Assembly (NCBI GenBank): GCA_964017185.1
Contig: OZ024880.1
Coordinates: forward strand, 48,125,071 to 48,189,070
Length of the DNA: 64,000 nt
Direction of reading: 5' to 3'
Source: Rugalucina vietnamica
Taxonomy: Eukaryota; Mollusca; Bivalvia; Lucinida; Lucinidae
Shown: positions 25,401-40,400 of the stretch, in pieces
Layout of the letters: every line of letters begins with the position of its first letter
How positions within the stretch are numbered: position 1 is the stretch's first letter
Made by a program: the position numbers and the translations under genes
Notes under the pieces: model-generated
Told to the model about the DNA's origin: nothing
Seen by the model: only the letters and a program-made list of their open reading frames with translations
The model's database searches: none

Positions 25401-28400
25401 TGGTAAAATTGTGATTATCATAAAGGTCAAAAGGTCAAAGGTCAAGGTCATTGAATTGCCTTATTTAACATTTCCTGTAATAGCCCTTAACAATTAGATA
25501 CCAGAACTGGTGGTGCGCCAATGTTTTGATTTTAATTCAGTGGCTGTATCTTTACCATGTAGAGAGGCAAACTTGTCTTTTTTGGACTTATTGAAGTAAG
25601 GGGTCGGTTGACTTTTTGATAAAATGAAATAATGGGTGTTTTTAGGTCAAAGACCAGTAATTGTAACGTTGAATGTGATTGGCGCGAAGTGTGGGCAGAT
25701 CTGCCGCGGTAAATTTAAGATGTAACGCTATCTACGATTGATCATAAATGCGTATCAATCAACCGTCTTTTGTCACATGATATTATAACCTTTCTCGAAT
25801 ATTTTGCTATATTGTGTGATTTAATCAACTGCTGTTTTGTCATACAATGGCCAAATTGCGGATGTAGTGATTTTTGAATAATCAATTTTTCATTGTTGAG
25901 CGATTTTGGGGTGTCCCTAAACAGCGAAAAATACCGTCCTTAAATGCTGGCTAACACCTTATTTTTTGCTGCACCTGCACACTGCCTGGGGCGTTCTCTC
26001 GTCTGCTGAATGTGTTGGGGTCCACTTTAAGTTGTGACGCATATGAATGAGTCTTGTTTTTGGGTAAAATACATTGGGGTATATGTGAACGATAATTATA
26101 GGTCTCTGCCCATGACGAGGAACGTCACCATCCAAAAACGAGAAATTTACTATATCAAAATCAAAGTCATCGCGCTTATCATAAATCTAAGAAGTAACAA
26201 ATGCATTTGCAACAGAAAGATGTACATCTAAAAGGGGGCTTCGGTATCTGAGAAACTGGCTTTGTTCAACTGTAATTCAGGTGGATAAATTTGATTGACC
26301 ATACATTCAAAATAAGGAAGGTCAATGTTCAAAAGTTCATCGAGGTACCTAGAAGTCGAATTAAACGCCTCGATAACATCACCGAGGTGAAAAAAAACTA
26401 AATTAACAATCAGGTAAACGTACATAAGCTGCTAACAACACCAAAAAATAAAACAATTAGAACTACAGCAGAAGTATCGCCTTGGAACGATTAGTTATGC
26501 AAAAGTACTTCAGGCCACTAACCCTACTACTTACCGCATCCAGTGAATTCCGTCTGATCCCACTGTCCTTCACTCGAGCACGTGACCGAATTTGGACTCG
26601 GAGTTCCAGCATAGCCATCATCACAAAGAACTGACTCGGTAGTGCCGGTATATGTTGTTGTTGTCACTTTATACCCTGGTACTGTTAGTTGTCCACATTC
26701 TGTAGCATCTATTAATGAAGAACTTACATCGTGTTTCATTGGCATATACATAAAACGATTGTTCCATATAGCTAATTAAATTTTATATTACAGGGCTCGG
26801 TTGTACGAAGCTACATTAAATGTAATCATTGTTTATTAGCAATAAATCCATAATTAAAACACCAATACTGGATTCGTTTATGAAGGAATTAAGTCGAATT
26901 GCGTGAAACGTTCACTGACGCTTGATTAGTTGATTGAAGTTTAATAGAGGTTCAATAAGGAATTTTATATGGCTGATTGTTCCAAGGCGATACGTCTGTT
27001 GTGGTTCTAAATGTTTTGTGTTTCGGAGTCGAATTTTTGTGCTGATTGATCCTTATGAACCTTTTCATATTTTTAGTTAATTTCAGGTAACTGAGTGGCC
27101 GCCTATTGGAGAATAGCTGCTCACTCGGCTTACGATATGTTTTCTTGGTATAAGTACCTAAGTGTCATGTTAGTTATTCCCACCCATCTTTCGTTGTGGA
27201 ATTTCTTTCTGATTGCGCCATTTTCTGATCATTGCTTACTTGTACATTTTTTCGTCATTAAACCTTCATTAAAAGTGACGTCACAAGTGATATTTCAGGA
27301 AAAAGAAGGTACGTCACATTAAGAGCGCGGCTTACATGTAATTGATCTTAATTGAATCAATTTTCGCGCACTGGCTACAGAAATTAAAACCGTTTAGACA
27401 GCGAGTTTGCCGTATTCATTTTAGCCATTGCATCGCGTTGTGTGCAGCCTTTCTATAATTCTTGATTTCGAGAGGAAAATGCAATAATAAAGACTATAAC
27501 GACCACAATCTAAAACGTGAACTTAAATCGGAATTGACATGATAGGATTGAAACATGAACAAAGTAATTCTGCTACTAACCGCATCCAGTGAATTCAGTC
27601 TGATCCCACTGTCCTTCACTCGAGCACGTAATCTGATTTGGACTCGGAGTTCCAGTATAGCCATCATCACAAAGAACTAACTCGGCAGTGCCGGTATATG
27701 TTGTTGTTGTCACCTTATACCCCGATGCTGTCAGTTGTCCACATTCTACATCTATAAATGAAGAACTTACACTGTGTTCTATGGTTTTGTTCTTAGCGTG
27801 AATATTCCATATAGCTAGTTGAATGTTATATTACTGACCGTCCAAATGCGGCACATCTGTTCTGGTTACATCTGCTTCATGTTTTGGTGTCGATTTTTGT
27901 GCTGATATAGCACAATATATTGTGTGATTTTATCAACTGCTGTTTTGTCAAATAATGGCCAAATTGCGGATGTAGTGATTTTTGAATAATCAATTTTTCA
28001 TTGTTGAGTGATTTTGGGGTGTCCCTAAACAGCGACAAATACCGTCTTTAAATGCCGGTTAACACCCTATTTTTTGCTGCACCTGTACACGGCCTGGGGC
28101 ATTCTCTCGTCTGCTGAATGTGTTGGGCTCCACTATAAGTTGTGACGCATATGAATGGGTCTTGTGTAGGGGCAAATTACAATTGGAGTCTATGGGAACG
28201 ATAATTATAGGTCTCTGCCCTAAAGAGAATATCATCTTCAGGTGTGCTCCCTGTTTCGACACTGGAATGAAACTGCGTTTGCAGGAACCGGTACCCTCTT
28301 CGTATCTCTCCATGATTTCACATCTGAATCCCAAGGCGGAACGGACCGAAACTGGCCATCCTCGAATTTTAAAATAGAAAAAGTCAAATAAACTTGCACA

Positions 28401-31400
28401 TAAAAACAGACAGAAAAACAGACTACATAAAGATAAATCACGACAGAACAGCCTTGGAACGGTCATTTAAGAAATAACTTGAGAGCTTTAACCAAATTTA
28501 CTGGACCAAGCTTCACATTTTGCCTCAGTAGGCATTCCCAACACTCTTGGAAGTCAACAAGGCTCAGTTATGTTCCCTATAATGTATAATGTAAACATTA
28601 ATGATTTTCATATTTTTCACGTTTTCTGACGGAAAAAAATTAAAATCACCATGACAGTGCACCACAATGTTAAAATAAAAAGAACAGCATACAAAACGGA
28701 CAAATTGAAGGTCAAGGTCACAGTTTTTACCCATTATTTTGTCGAAAATAGGTAATTTTGGTGTAAAAATCCAAATTTAATGGTAAAATTGTGATTATCA
28801 TAAAGGTCAAAAGGTCAAAGGTCAAGGTCATTGAATTGCCTTATTTAACATTTCCTGTAATAGTCCTTAACAATTAGATACCAGAACTGGTGGTGCGCCA
28901 ATGTTTTGATTTTAATTCAGTGGCTGTATCTTTACCATGTAGAGAGGCAAACTTGTCTTTTTTGGACTTATTGAAGTAAGGGGTCGGTTGACTTTTTGAT
29001 AAAATGAAATAATGGGTGTTTTTAGGTCAAAGACCAGTAATTGTAACGTTGAATGTGATTGGCGCGAAGTGTGGGCAGATCTGCCGCGGTAAATTTAAGA
29101 TGTAACGCTATCTACGATTGATCATAAATGCGTATCAATCAACCGTCTTTTGTCACATGATATTATAACCTTTCTCGAATATTTTGCTATATTGTGTGAT
29201 TTAATCAACTGCTGTTTTGTCATACAATGGCCAAATTGCGGATGTAGTGATTTTTGAATAATCAATTTTTCATTGTTGAGCGATTTTGGGGTGTCCCTAA
29301 ACAGCGAAAAATACCGTCCTTAAATGCTGGCTAACACCTTATTTTTTGCTGCACCTGCACACTGCCTGGGGCGTTCTCTCGTCTGCTGAATGTGTTGGGG
29401 TCCACTTTAAGTTGTGACGCATATGAATGAGTCTTGTTTTTGGGTAAAATACATTGGGGTATATGTGAACGATAATTATAGGTCTCTGCCCATGACGAGG
29501 AACGTCACCATCCAAAAACGAGAAATTTACTATATCAAAATCAAAGTCATCGAGCTTATCATAAATCTAAGAAGTAACAAATGCATTTGCAACAGAAAGA
29601 TGTGCATCTAAAAGGGGGCTTCGGTATCTGAGAAACTGGCTTTGTTCAACTGTAATTCAGGTGGATAAATTTGATTGACCATACATTCAAAATAAGGAAG
29701 GTCAATGTTCAAAAGTTCATCGAGGTACCTAGAAGTCGAATTAAACGCCTCGATAACATCACCGAGGTGAAAAAAAAAACTAAATTAACAATCAGGTAAA
29801 CGTACATAAGCTGCTAACAACACCAAAAAATAAAACAATTAGAACCACAGCAGAAGTATCGCCTTGGAACGATTAGTTATGCAAAAGTACTTCAGGCCAC
29901 TAACCCTACTACTTACCGCATCCAGTGAATTCCGTCTGATCCCACTGTCCTTCACTCGAGCACGTGACCGAATTTGGACTCGGAGTTCCAGCATAGCCAT
30001 CATCACAAAGAACTGACTCGGTAGTGCCGGTATATGTTGTTGTTGTCACTTTATACCCTGGTACTGTTAGTTGTCCACATTCTGTAGCATCTATTAATGA
30101 AGAACTTACATCGAGTTTCATTGTCATATACATAAAACGATTGTTCCATATAGCTAATTAAATTTTATATTACAGGGCTCGGTTGTACGAAGCTACATTA
30201 AATGTAATCATTGTTTATTAGCAATAAATCCATAATTAAAACACTAATGCTGGATTCATTTATGAAGGAATTTAGTCGAATTGCGTGAAACGTTCACTGA
30301 CGCTTGATTAGTTGATTGAAGTTTAATAGAGGTTCAATAAGGAATTTTATATGGCTGATTGTTCCAAGGCGATACGTCTGTTGTGGTTCTAAATGTTTTG
30401 TGTTTCGGAGTCGAATTTTTGTGCTGATTGATCCTTATGAACCTTTTCATATTTTTAGTTAATTTCAGGTAACTGAGTGGCCGCCTATTGGAGAATAGCT
30501 GCTCACTCGGCTTACGATATGTTTTCTTGGTATAAGTACCTAAGTGTCATGTTAGTTATTCCCACCCATCTTTCGTTGTGGAATTTCTTTCTGATTGCGC
30601 CATTTTCTGATCATTGCTTACTTGTACATTTTTTTGTCATTAAACCTTCATTAAAAGTGACGTCACAAGTGATATTTCAGGAAAAAGAAGGTACGTCACG
30701 TTAAGAGCGCGGCTTACATGTAATTGATCTTAATTGAATCAATTTTCGCGCACTGGCTACAGAAATTAAAACCGTTTAGACAGCGAGTTTGCCGTATTCA
30801 TTTTAGCCATTGCATCGCGTTGTGTGCAGCCTTTCTATAATTCTTGATTTCGAGAGGAAAATGCAATAATAAAGACTATAACGACCACAATCTAAAACGT
30901 GAACTTAAATCGGAATTGACATGATAGGATTGAAACATGAACAAAGTAATTCTGCTACTAACCGCATCCAGTGAATTCAGTCTGATCCCACTGTCCTTCA
31001 CTCGAGCACGTAATCTGATTTGGACTCGGAGTTCCAGTATAGCCATCATCACAAAGAACTGACTCGGCAGTGCCGGTATATGTTGTTGTTGTCACCTTAT
31101 ACCCCGATGCTGTCAGTTGTCCACATTCTACATCTATAAATGAAGAACTTACACTGTGTTCTATGGTTTTGTTCTTAGCGTGAATATTCCATATAGCTAG
31201 TTGAATGTTATATTACTGACCGTCCAAATGCGGCACATCTGTTCTGGTTACATCTGCTTCATGTTTTGGTGTCGATTTTTGTGCTGATATAGCACAATAT
31301 ATTGTGTGATTTTATCAACTGCTGTTTTGTCATATAATGGCCAAATTGCGGATGTAGTGATTTTTGAATAATCAATTTTTCATTGTTGAGTGATTTTGGG

Positions 31401-34400
31401 GTGTCCCTAAACAGCGACAAATACCGTCTTTAAATGCCGGTTAACACCCTATTTTTTGCTGCACCTGTACACGGACTGGGGCGTTCTCTCGTCTGCTGAA
31501 TGTGTTGGGCTCCACTATAAGTTGTGACGCATATGAATTGGTCTTGTGTAGGGGCAAATTACAATTGGAGTCTATGGGAACGATAATTATAGGTCTCTGC
31601 CCTAAAGAGAATATCATCTTCAGGTGTGCTTCCTGTTTCGACACTGGAATGAAACTGCGTTTGCAGGAACCGGTACCCTCTTCGTATCTCTCCATGATTT
31701 CACATCTGAATCCCAAGGCGGAACGGACCGAAACTGGCCATCCTCGAATTTTAAAATAGAAAAAGTCAAATAAACTTGCACATAAAAACAGACAGAAAAA
31801 CAGACTACATAAAGATAAATCACGACAGAACAGCCTTGGAACGGTCATTTAAGAAATAACTTGAGAGCTTTAACCAAATTTACTGGACCAAGCTTCACAT
31901 TTTGCCTCAGTAGGCATTCCCAACACTCTTGGAAGTCAACAAGGCTCAGTTATGTTCCCTATAATGTATAATGTAAACATTAATGATTTTCATATTTTTC
32001 ACGTTTTCTGACGGAAAAAAATTAAAATCACCATGACAGTGCACCACAATGTTAAAATAAAAAGAACAGCATACAAAACGGACAAATTGAAGGTCAAGGT
32101 CACAGTTTTTACCCATTATTTTGTCGAAAATAGGTAATTTTGGTGTAAAAATCCAAATTTAATGGTAAAATTGTGATTATCATAAAGGTCAAAAGGTCAA
32201 AGGTCAAGGTCATTTAATTGCCTTATTTAACATTTCCTGTAATAGTCCTTAACAATTAGATACCAGAACTGGTGGTGCGCCAATGTTTTGATTTTAATTC
32301 AGTGGCTGTATCTTTACCATGTAGAGAGGCAAACTTGTCTTTTTTGGACTTATTGAAGTAAGGGGTCGGTTGACTTTTTGATAAAATGAAATAATGGGTG
32401 TTTTTAGGTCAAAGACCAGTAATTGTTACGTTGAATGTGATTGGCGCGAAGTGTGGGCAGATCTGCCGCGGTAAATTTAAGATGTAACGCTATCTATGAT
32501 TGATCATAAATGCGTATCAATCAACCGTCTTTTGTCACATGATATTATAACCTTTCTCGAATATTTTGCTATATTGTGTGATTTAATCAACTGCTGTTTT
32601 GTCATACAATGGCCAAATTGCGGATGTAGTGATTTTTGAATAATCAATTTTTCATTGTTGAGCGATTTTGGGGTGTCCCTAAACAGCGAAAAATACCGTC
32701 CTTAAATGCTGGCTAACACCTTATTTTTTGCTGCACCTGCACACTGCCTGGGGCGTTCTCTCGTCTGCTGAATGTGTTGGGGTCCACTTTAAGTTGTGAC
32801 GCATATGAATGAGTCTTGTTTTTGGGTAAAATACATTGGGGTATATGTGAACGATAATTATAGGTCTCTGCCCATGACGAGGAACGTCACCATCCAAAAA
32901 CGAGAAATTTACTATATCAAAATCAAAGTCATCGCGCTTATCATTAATCTAAGAAGTAACAAATGCATTTGCAACAGAAAGATGTACATCTAAAAGGGGG
33001 CTTCGGTATCTGAGAAACTGGCTTTGTTCAACTGTAATTCAGGTGGATAAATTTGATTGACCATACATTCAAAATAAGGAAGGTCAATGTTCAAAAGTTC
33101 ATCGAGGTACCTAGAAGTCGAATTAAACGCCTCGATAACATCACCGAGGTGAAAAAAAAAACTAAATTAACAATCAGGTAAACGTACATAAGCTGCTAAC
33201 AACACCAAAAAATAAAACAATTAGAACTACAGCAGAAGTATCGCCTTGGAACGATTAGTTATGCAAAAGTACTTCAGGCCACTAACCCTACTACTTACCG
33301 CATCCAGTGAATTCCGTCTGATCCCACTGTCCTTCACTCGAGCACGTGACCGAATTTGGACTCGGAGTTCCAGCATAGCCATCATCACAAAGAACTGACT
33401 CGGTAGTGCCGGTATATGTTGTTGTTGTCACTTTATACCCTGGTACTGTTAGTTGTCCACATTCTGTAGCATCTATTAATGAAGAACTTACATCGTGTTT
33501 CATTGTCATATACATAAAACGATTGTTCCATATAGCTAATTAAATTTTATATTACAGGGCTCGGTTGTACGAAGCTACATTAAATGTAATCATTGTTTAT
33601 TAGCAATAAATCCATAATTAAAACACCAATGCTGGATTCGTTTATGAAGGAATTAAGTCGAATTGCGTGAAACGTTCACTGACGCTTGATTAGTTGATTG
33701 AAGTTTAATAGAGGTTCAATAAGGAATTTTATATGGCTGATTGTTCCAAGGCGATACGTCTGTTGTGGTTCTAAATGTTTTGTGTTTCGGAGTCGAATTT
33801 TTGTGCTGATTGATCCTTATGAACCTTTTCATATTTTTAGTTAATTTCAGGTAACTGAGTGGCCGCCTATTGGAGAATAGCTGCTCACTCGGCTTACGAT
33901 ATGTTTTCTTGGTATAAGTACCTAAGTGTCATGTTAGTTATTCCCACCCATCTTTCGTTGTGGAATTTCTTTCTGATTGCGCCATTTTCTGATCATTGCT
34001 TACTTGTACATTTTTTCGTCATTAAACCTTCATTAAAAGTGACGTCACAAGTGATATTTCAGGAAAAAGAAGGTACGTCACATTAAGAGCGCGGCTTACA
34101 TGTAATTGATCTTAATTGAATCAATTTTCGCGCACTGGCTACAGAAATTAAAACCGTTTAGACAGCGAGTTTGCCGTATTCATTTTAGCCATTGCATCGC
34201 GTTGTGTGCAGCCTTTCTATAATTCTTGATTTCGAGAGGAAAATGCAATAATAAAGACTATAACGACCACAATCTAAAACGTGAACCTAAATCGGAATTG
34301 ACATGATAGGATTGAAACATGAACAAAGTAATTCTGCTACTAACCGCATCCAGTGAATTCAGTCTGATCCCACTGTCCTTCACTCGAGCACGTAATCTGA

Positions 34401-37400
34401 TTTGGACTCGGAGTTCCAGTATAGCCATCATCACAAAGAACTGACTCGGCAGTGCCGGTATATGTTGTTGTTGTCACCTTATACCCCGATGCTGTCAGTT
34501 GTCCACATTCTGCATCTATAAATGAAGAACTTACACTGTGTTCTATGGTTTTGTTCTTAGCGTGAATATTCCATATAGCTAGTTGAATGTTATATTACTG
34601 ACCGTCCAAATGCGGCACATCTGTTCTGGTTACATCTGCTTCATGTTTTGGTGTCAATTTTTGTGCTGATATAGCACAATATATTGTGTGATTTTATCAA
34701 CTGCTGTTTTGTCATATAATGGCCAAATTGCGGATGTAGTGATTTTTGAATAATCAATTTTTCATTGTTGAGTGATTTTGGGGTGTCCCTAAACAGCGAC
34801 AAATACCGTCTTTAAATGCCGGTTAACACCCTATTTTTTGCTGCACCTGTACACGGCCTGGGGCGTTCTCTCGTCTGCTGAATGTGTTGGGCTCCACTAT
34901 AAGTTGTGACGCATATGAATTGGTCTTGTGTAGGGGCAAATTACAATTGGAGTCTATGGGAACGATAATTATAGGTCTCTGCCCTAAAGAGAATATCATC
35001 TTCAGGTGTGCTTCCTGTTTCGACACTGGAATGAAACTGCGTTTGCAGGAACCGGTACCCTCTTCGTATCTCTCCATGATTTCACATCTGAATCCCAAGG
35101 CGGAACGGACCGAAACTGGCCATCCTCGAATTTTAAAATAGAAAAAGTCAAATAAACTTGCACATAAAAACAGACAGAAAAACAGACAACATAAAGATAA
35201 ATCACGACAGAACAGCCTTGGAACGGTCATTTGTTACGACCTAGCGTAACTAGACAGGTACAGCGAAAAACAACCAAGTAATTTAAACTTAACAATATTT
35301 AATCAAACAAATAAATGCTGCAAATACATACAAACAAACAAACAGATAAGTAAATAAATAAATAAATAACTTACAAAGTTAATGTCAAATAAGTCCTTGT
35401 CCCTCAAATATAAGTCCACAATCCAGTAACCAGAATATGAGCACATGTATATTTTAATCCACACTTTTCTTCTAATCCAAAACACTAGTGAAACAACCAA
35501 AATTATATACTTTAAATCACTTCAAATTTCTGAATGACTAAGACTGAATTGGGACCTATATTTATACATCTAAGGAAATTCTACAGGTTTCTAGAGAATG
35601 ATATAATAAACTTTTCTCTAGAAAAGAAACGAACTAAACGAAAGTTCTTTTAAATTCTCCAAAGAGAATTTAGAATTCTCCAGAGAAGAATTCAAGGCCG
35701 TAACGACCATCAAGACTAAACGAAAGTCTACTAGATCCTTCGAGATCTCAGTAGTAGTATACATAGTCCAAATATATTTTTAACTTATGGTAAAAAAAAA
35801 CACTCACTCCATTTTCATCTGGAATTATCCACAAAGTGCTCATAGAATTTTCTATACTTCTAAATTATATAACAGTTATAAAAATAATCAATGACATTCT
35901 TCTATAAAGTTCTAGATAATAAATTGTAGAAACATAAAAAGAAATATATATTAATTAATTGGGTTACTCCCCTTTGATTATATATATATAAATTATAAGT
36001 AATAGCTTTTAAAAGAATCAATATTATTGAATCAATTATATATAACACATTTAAGAAATAACTTGAGAGCTTTAACCAAATTTACTGGACCAAGCTTCAC
36101 ATTTTGCCTCAGTAGGCATTCCCAACACTCTTGGAAGTCAACAAGGCTCAGTTATGTTCCCTATAATGTATAATGTAAACATTAATGATTTTCATATTTT
36201 TCACGTTTTCTGACGGAATAAAATTAAAATCACCATGACAGTGCACCACAATGTTAAAATAAAAAGAACAGCATACAAAACGGACAAATTGAAGGTCAAG
36301 GTCACAGTTTTTACCCATTATTTTGTCGAAAATAGGTAATTTTGGTGTAAAAATCCAAATTTAATGGTAAAATTGTGATTATCATAAAGGTCAAAAGGTC
36401 AAAGGTCAAGGTCATTTAATTGCCTTATTTAACATTTCCTGTAATAGTCCTTAACAATTAGATACCAGAACTGGTGGTGCGCCAATGTTTTTATTTTAAT
36501 TCAGTGGCTGTATCTTTACCATGTAGAGAGGCAAACTTGTCTTTTTTGGACTTATTGAAGTAAGGGGTCGGTTGACTTTTTGATAAAATGAAATAATGGG
36601 TGTTTTTAGGTCAAAGACCAGTAATTGTAACGTTGAATGTGATTGGCGCGAAGTGTGGGCAGATCTGCCGCGGTAAATTTAAGATGTAACGCTATCTACG
36701 ATTGATCATAAATGCGTATCAATCAACCGTCTTTTGTCACATGATATTATAACCTTTCTCGAATATTTTGCTATATTGTGTGATTTAATCAACTGCTGTT
36801 TTGTCATACAATGGCCAAATTGCGGATGTAGTGATTTTTGAATAATCAATTTTTCATTGTTGAGCGATTTTGGGGTGTCCCTAAACAGCGAAAAATACCG
36901 TCCTTAAATGCTGGCTAACACCCTATTTTTTGCTGCACCTGCACACTGCCTGGGGCGTTCTCTCGTCTGCTGAATGTGTTGGGGTCCACTTTAAGTTGTG
37001 ACGCATATGAATGAGTCTTGTTTTTGGGTAAAATACATTGGGGTATATGTGAACGATAATTATAGGTCTCTGCCCATGACGAGGAACGTCACCATCCAAA
37101 AACGAGAAATTTACTATATCAAAATCAAAGTCATCGCGCTTATCATAAATCTAAGAAGTAACAAATGCATTTGCAACAGAAAGATGTACATCTAAAAGGG
37201 GGCTTCGGTATCTGAGAAACTGGCTTTGTTCAACTGTAATTCAGGTGGATAAATTTGATTGACCATACATTCAAAATAAGGAAGGTCAATGTTCAAAAGT
37301 TCATCGAGGTACCTAGAAGTCGAATTAAACGCCTCGATAACATCACCGAGGTGAAAAAAAAACTAAATTAACAATCAGGTAAACGTACATAAGCTGCTAA

Positions 37401-40400
37401 CAACACCAAAAAATAAAACAATTAGAACTACAGCAGAAGTATCGCCTTGGAACGATTAGTTATGCAAAAGTACTTCAGGCCACTAACCCTACTACTTACC
37501 GCATCCAGTGAATTCCGTCTGATCCCACTGTCCTTCACTCGAGCACGTGACCGAATTTGGACTCGGAGTTCCAGCATAGCCATCATCACAAAGAACTGAC
37601 TCGGTAGTGCCGGTATATGTTGTTGTTGTCACTTTATACCCTGGTACTGTTAGTTGTCCACATTCTGTAGCATCTATTAATGAAGAACTTACATCGTGTT
37701 TCATTGTCATATACATAAAACGATTGTTCCATATAGCTAATTAAATTTTATATTACAGGGCTCGGTTGTACGAAGCTACATTAAATGTAATCATTGTTTA
37801 TTAGCAATAAATCCATAATTAAAACACTAATGCTGGATTCGTTTATGAAGGAATTTAATCGAATTGCGTGAAACGTTCACTGACGCTTGATTAGTTAATT
37901 GAAGTTTAATAGAGGTTCAATAAGGAATTTTATATGGCTGATTGTTCCAAGGCGATACGTCTGTTGTGGTTCTAAATGTTTTGTGTTTCGGAGTCGAATT
38001 TTTGTGCTGATTGATCCTTATGAACCTTTTCATATTTTTAGTTAATTTCAGGTAACTGAGTGGCCGCCTATTGGAGAATAGCTGCTCACTCGGCTTACGA
38101 TATGTTTTCTTGGTATAAGTACCTAAGTGTCATGTTAGTTATTCCCACCCATCTTTCGTTGTGGAATTTCTTTCTGATTGCGCCATTTTCTGATCATTGC
38201 TTACTTGTACATTTTTTCGTCATTAAACCTTCATTAAAAGTGACGTCACAAGTGATATTTCAGGAAAAAGAAGGTACGTCACATTAAGAGCGCGGCTTAC
38301 ATGTAATTGATCTTAATTGAATCAATTTTCGCGCACTGGCTACAGAAATTAAAACCGTTTAGACAGCGAGTTTGCCGTATTCATTTTAGCCATTGCATCG
38401 CGTTGTGTGCAGCCTTTCTATAATTCTTGATTTCGAGAGGAAAATGCAATAATAAAGACTATAACGACCACAATCTAAAACGTGAACTTAAATCGGAATT
38501 GACATGATAGGATTGAAACATGAACAAAGTAATTCTGCTACTAACCGCATCCAGTGAATTCAGTCTGATCCCACTGTCCTTCACTCGAGCACGTAATCTG
38601 ATTTGGACTCGGAGTTCCAGTATAGCCATCATCACAAAGAACTGACTCGGCAGTGCCGGTATATGTTGTTGTTGTCACCTTATACCCCGATGCTGTCAGT
38701 TGTCCACATTCTACATCTATAAATGAAAAACTTACACTGTGTTCTATGGTTTTGTTCTTAGCGTGAATATTCCATATAGCTAGTTGAATGTTATATTACT
38801 GACCGTCCAAATGCGGCACATCTGTTCTGGTTACATCTGCTTCATGTTTTGGTGTCGATTTTTGTGCTGATATAGCACAATATATTGTGTGATTTTATCA
38901 ACTGCTGTTTTGTCATATAATGGCCAAATTGCGGATGTAGTGATTTTTGAATAATCAATTTTTCATTGTTGAGTGATTTTGGGGTGTCCCTAAACAGCGA
39001 CAAATACCGTCTTTAAATGCCGGTTAACACCCTATTTTTTGCTGCACCTGTACACGGCCTGGGGCATTCTCTCGTCTGCTGAATGTGTTGGGCTCCACTA
39101 TAAGTTGTGACGCATATGAATGGGTCTTGTGTAGGGGCAAATTACAATTGGAGTCTATGGGAACGATAATTATAGGTCTCTGCCCTAAAGAGAATATCAT
39201 CTTCAGGTGTGCTCCCTGTTTCGACACTGGAATGAAACTGCGTTTGCAGGAACCGGTACCCTCTTCATATCTCTCCATGATTTCACATCTGAATCCCAAG
39301 GCGGAACGGACCGAAACTGGCCATCCTCGAATTTTAAAATAGAAAAAGTCAAATAAACTTGCACATAAAAACAGACAGAAAAACAGACAACATAAAGATA
39401 AATCACGACAGAACAGCCTTGGAACGGTCATTTAAGAAATAACTTGAGAGCTTTAACCAAATTTACTGGACCAAGCTTCACATTTTGCCTCAGTAGGCAT
39501 TCCCAACACTCTTGGAAGTCAACAAGGCTCAGTTATGTTCCCTATATAATGTATAATGTAAACATTAATGATTTTCATATTTTTCACGTTTTCTGACGGA
39601 ATAAAATTAAAATCACCATGACAGTGCACCACAATGTTAAAATAAAAAGAACAGCATACAAAACGGACAAATTGAAGGTCAAGGTCACAGTTTTTACCCA
39701 TTATTTTGTCGAAAATAGGTAATTTTGGTGTAAAAATCCAAATTTAATGGTAAAATTGTGATTATCATAAAGGTCAAAAGGTCAAAGGTCAAGGTCATTG
39801 AATTGCCTTATTTAACATTTCCTGTAATAGTCCTTAACAATTAGATACCAGAACTGGTGGTGCGCCAATGTTTTGATTTTAATTCAGTGGCTGTATCTTT
39901 ACCATGTAGAGAGGCAAACTTGTCTTTTTTGGACTTATTGAAGTAAGGGGTCGGTTGACTTTTTGATAAAATGAAATAATGGGTGTTTTTAGGTCAAAGA
40001 CCAGTAATTGTAACGTTGAATGTGATTGGCGCGAAGTGTGGGCAGATCTGCCGCGGTAAATTTAAGATGTAACGCTATCTACGATTGATCATAAATGCGT
40101 ATCAATCAACCGTCTTTTGTCACATGATATTATAACCTTTCTCGAATATTTTGCTATATTGTGTGTTTTAATCAACTGCTGTTTTGCCATACAATGGCCA
40201 AATTGCGGATGTAGTGATTTTTGAATAATCAATTTTTCATTGTTGAGCGATTTTGGGGTGTCCCTAAACAGCGAAAAATACCGTCCTTAAATGCTGGCTA
40301 ACACCTTATTTTTTGCTGCACCTGCACACTGCCTGGGGCGTTCTCTCGTCTGCTGAATGTGTTGGGGTCCACTTTAAGTTGTGACGCATATGAATGAGTC

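Larger units (their letters stand above)
23611..38221 (+). repeat. 14.6-kb higher-order repeat, copy 2 (four units)
   Basis: Second copy of the four-unit block (see 9000-23610). Between the copies I noticed only a few substitutions (near 18451/33062 and 19676/34287). The right breakpoint lies between 38071 and 38473. Confidence 0.9.
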
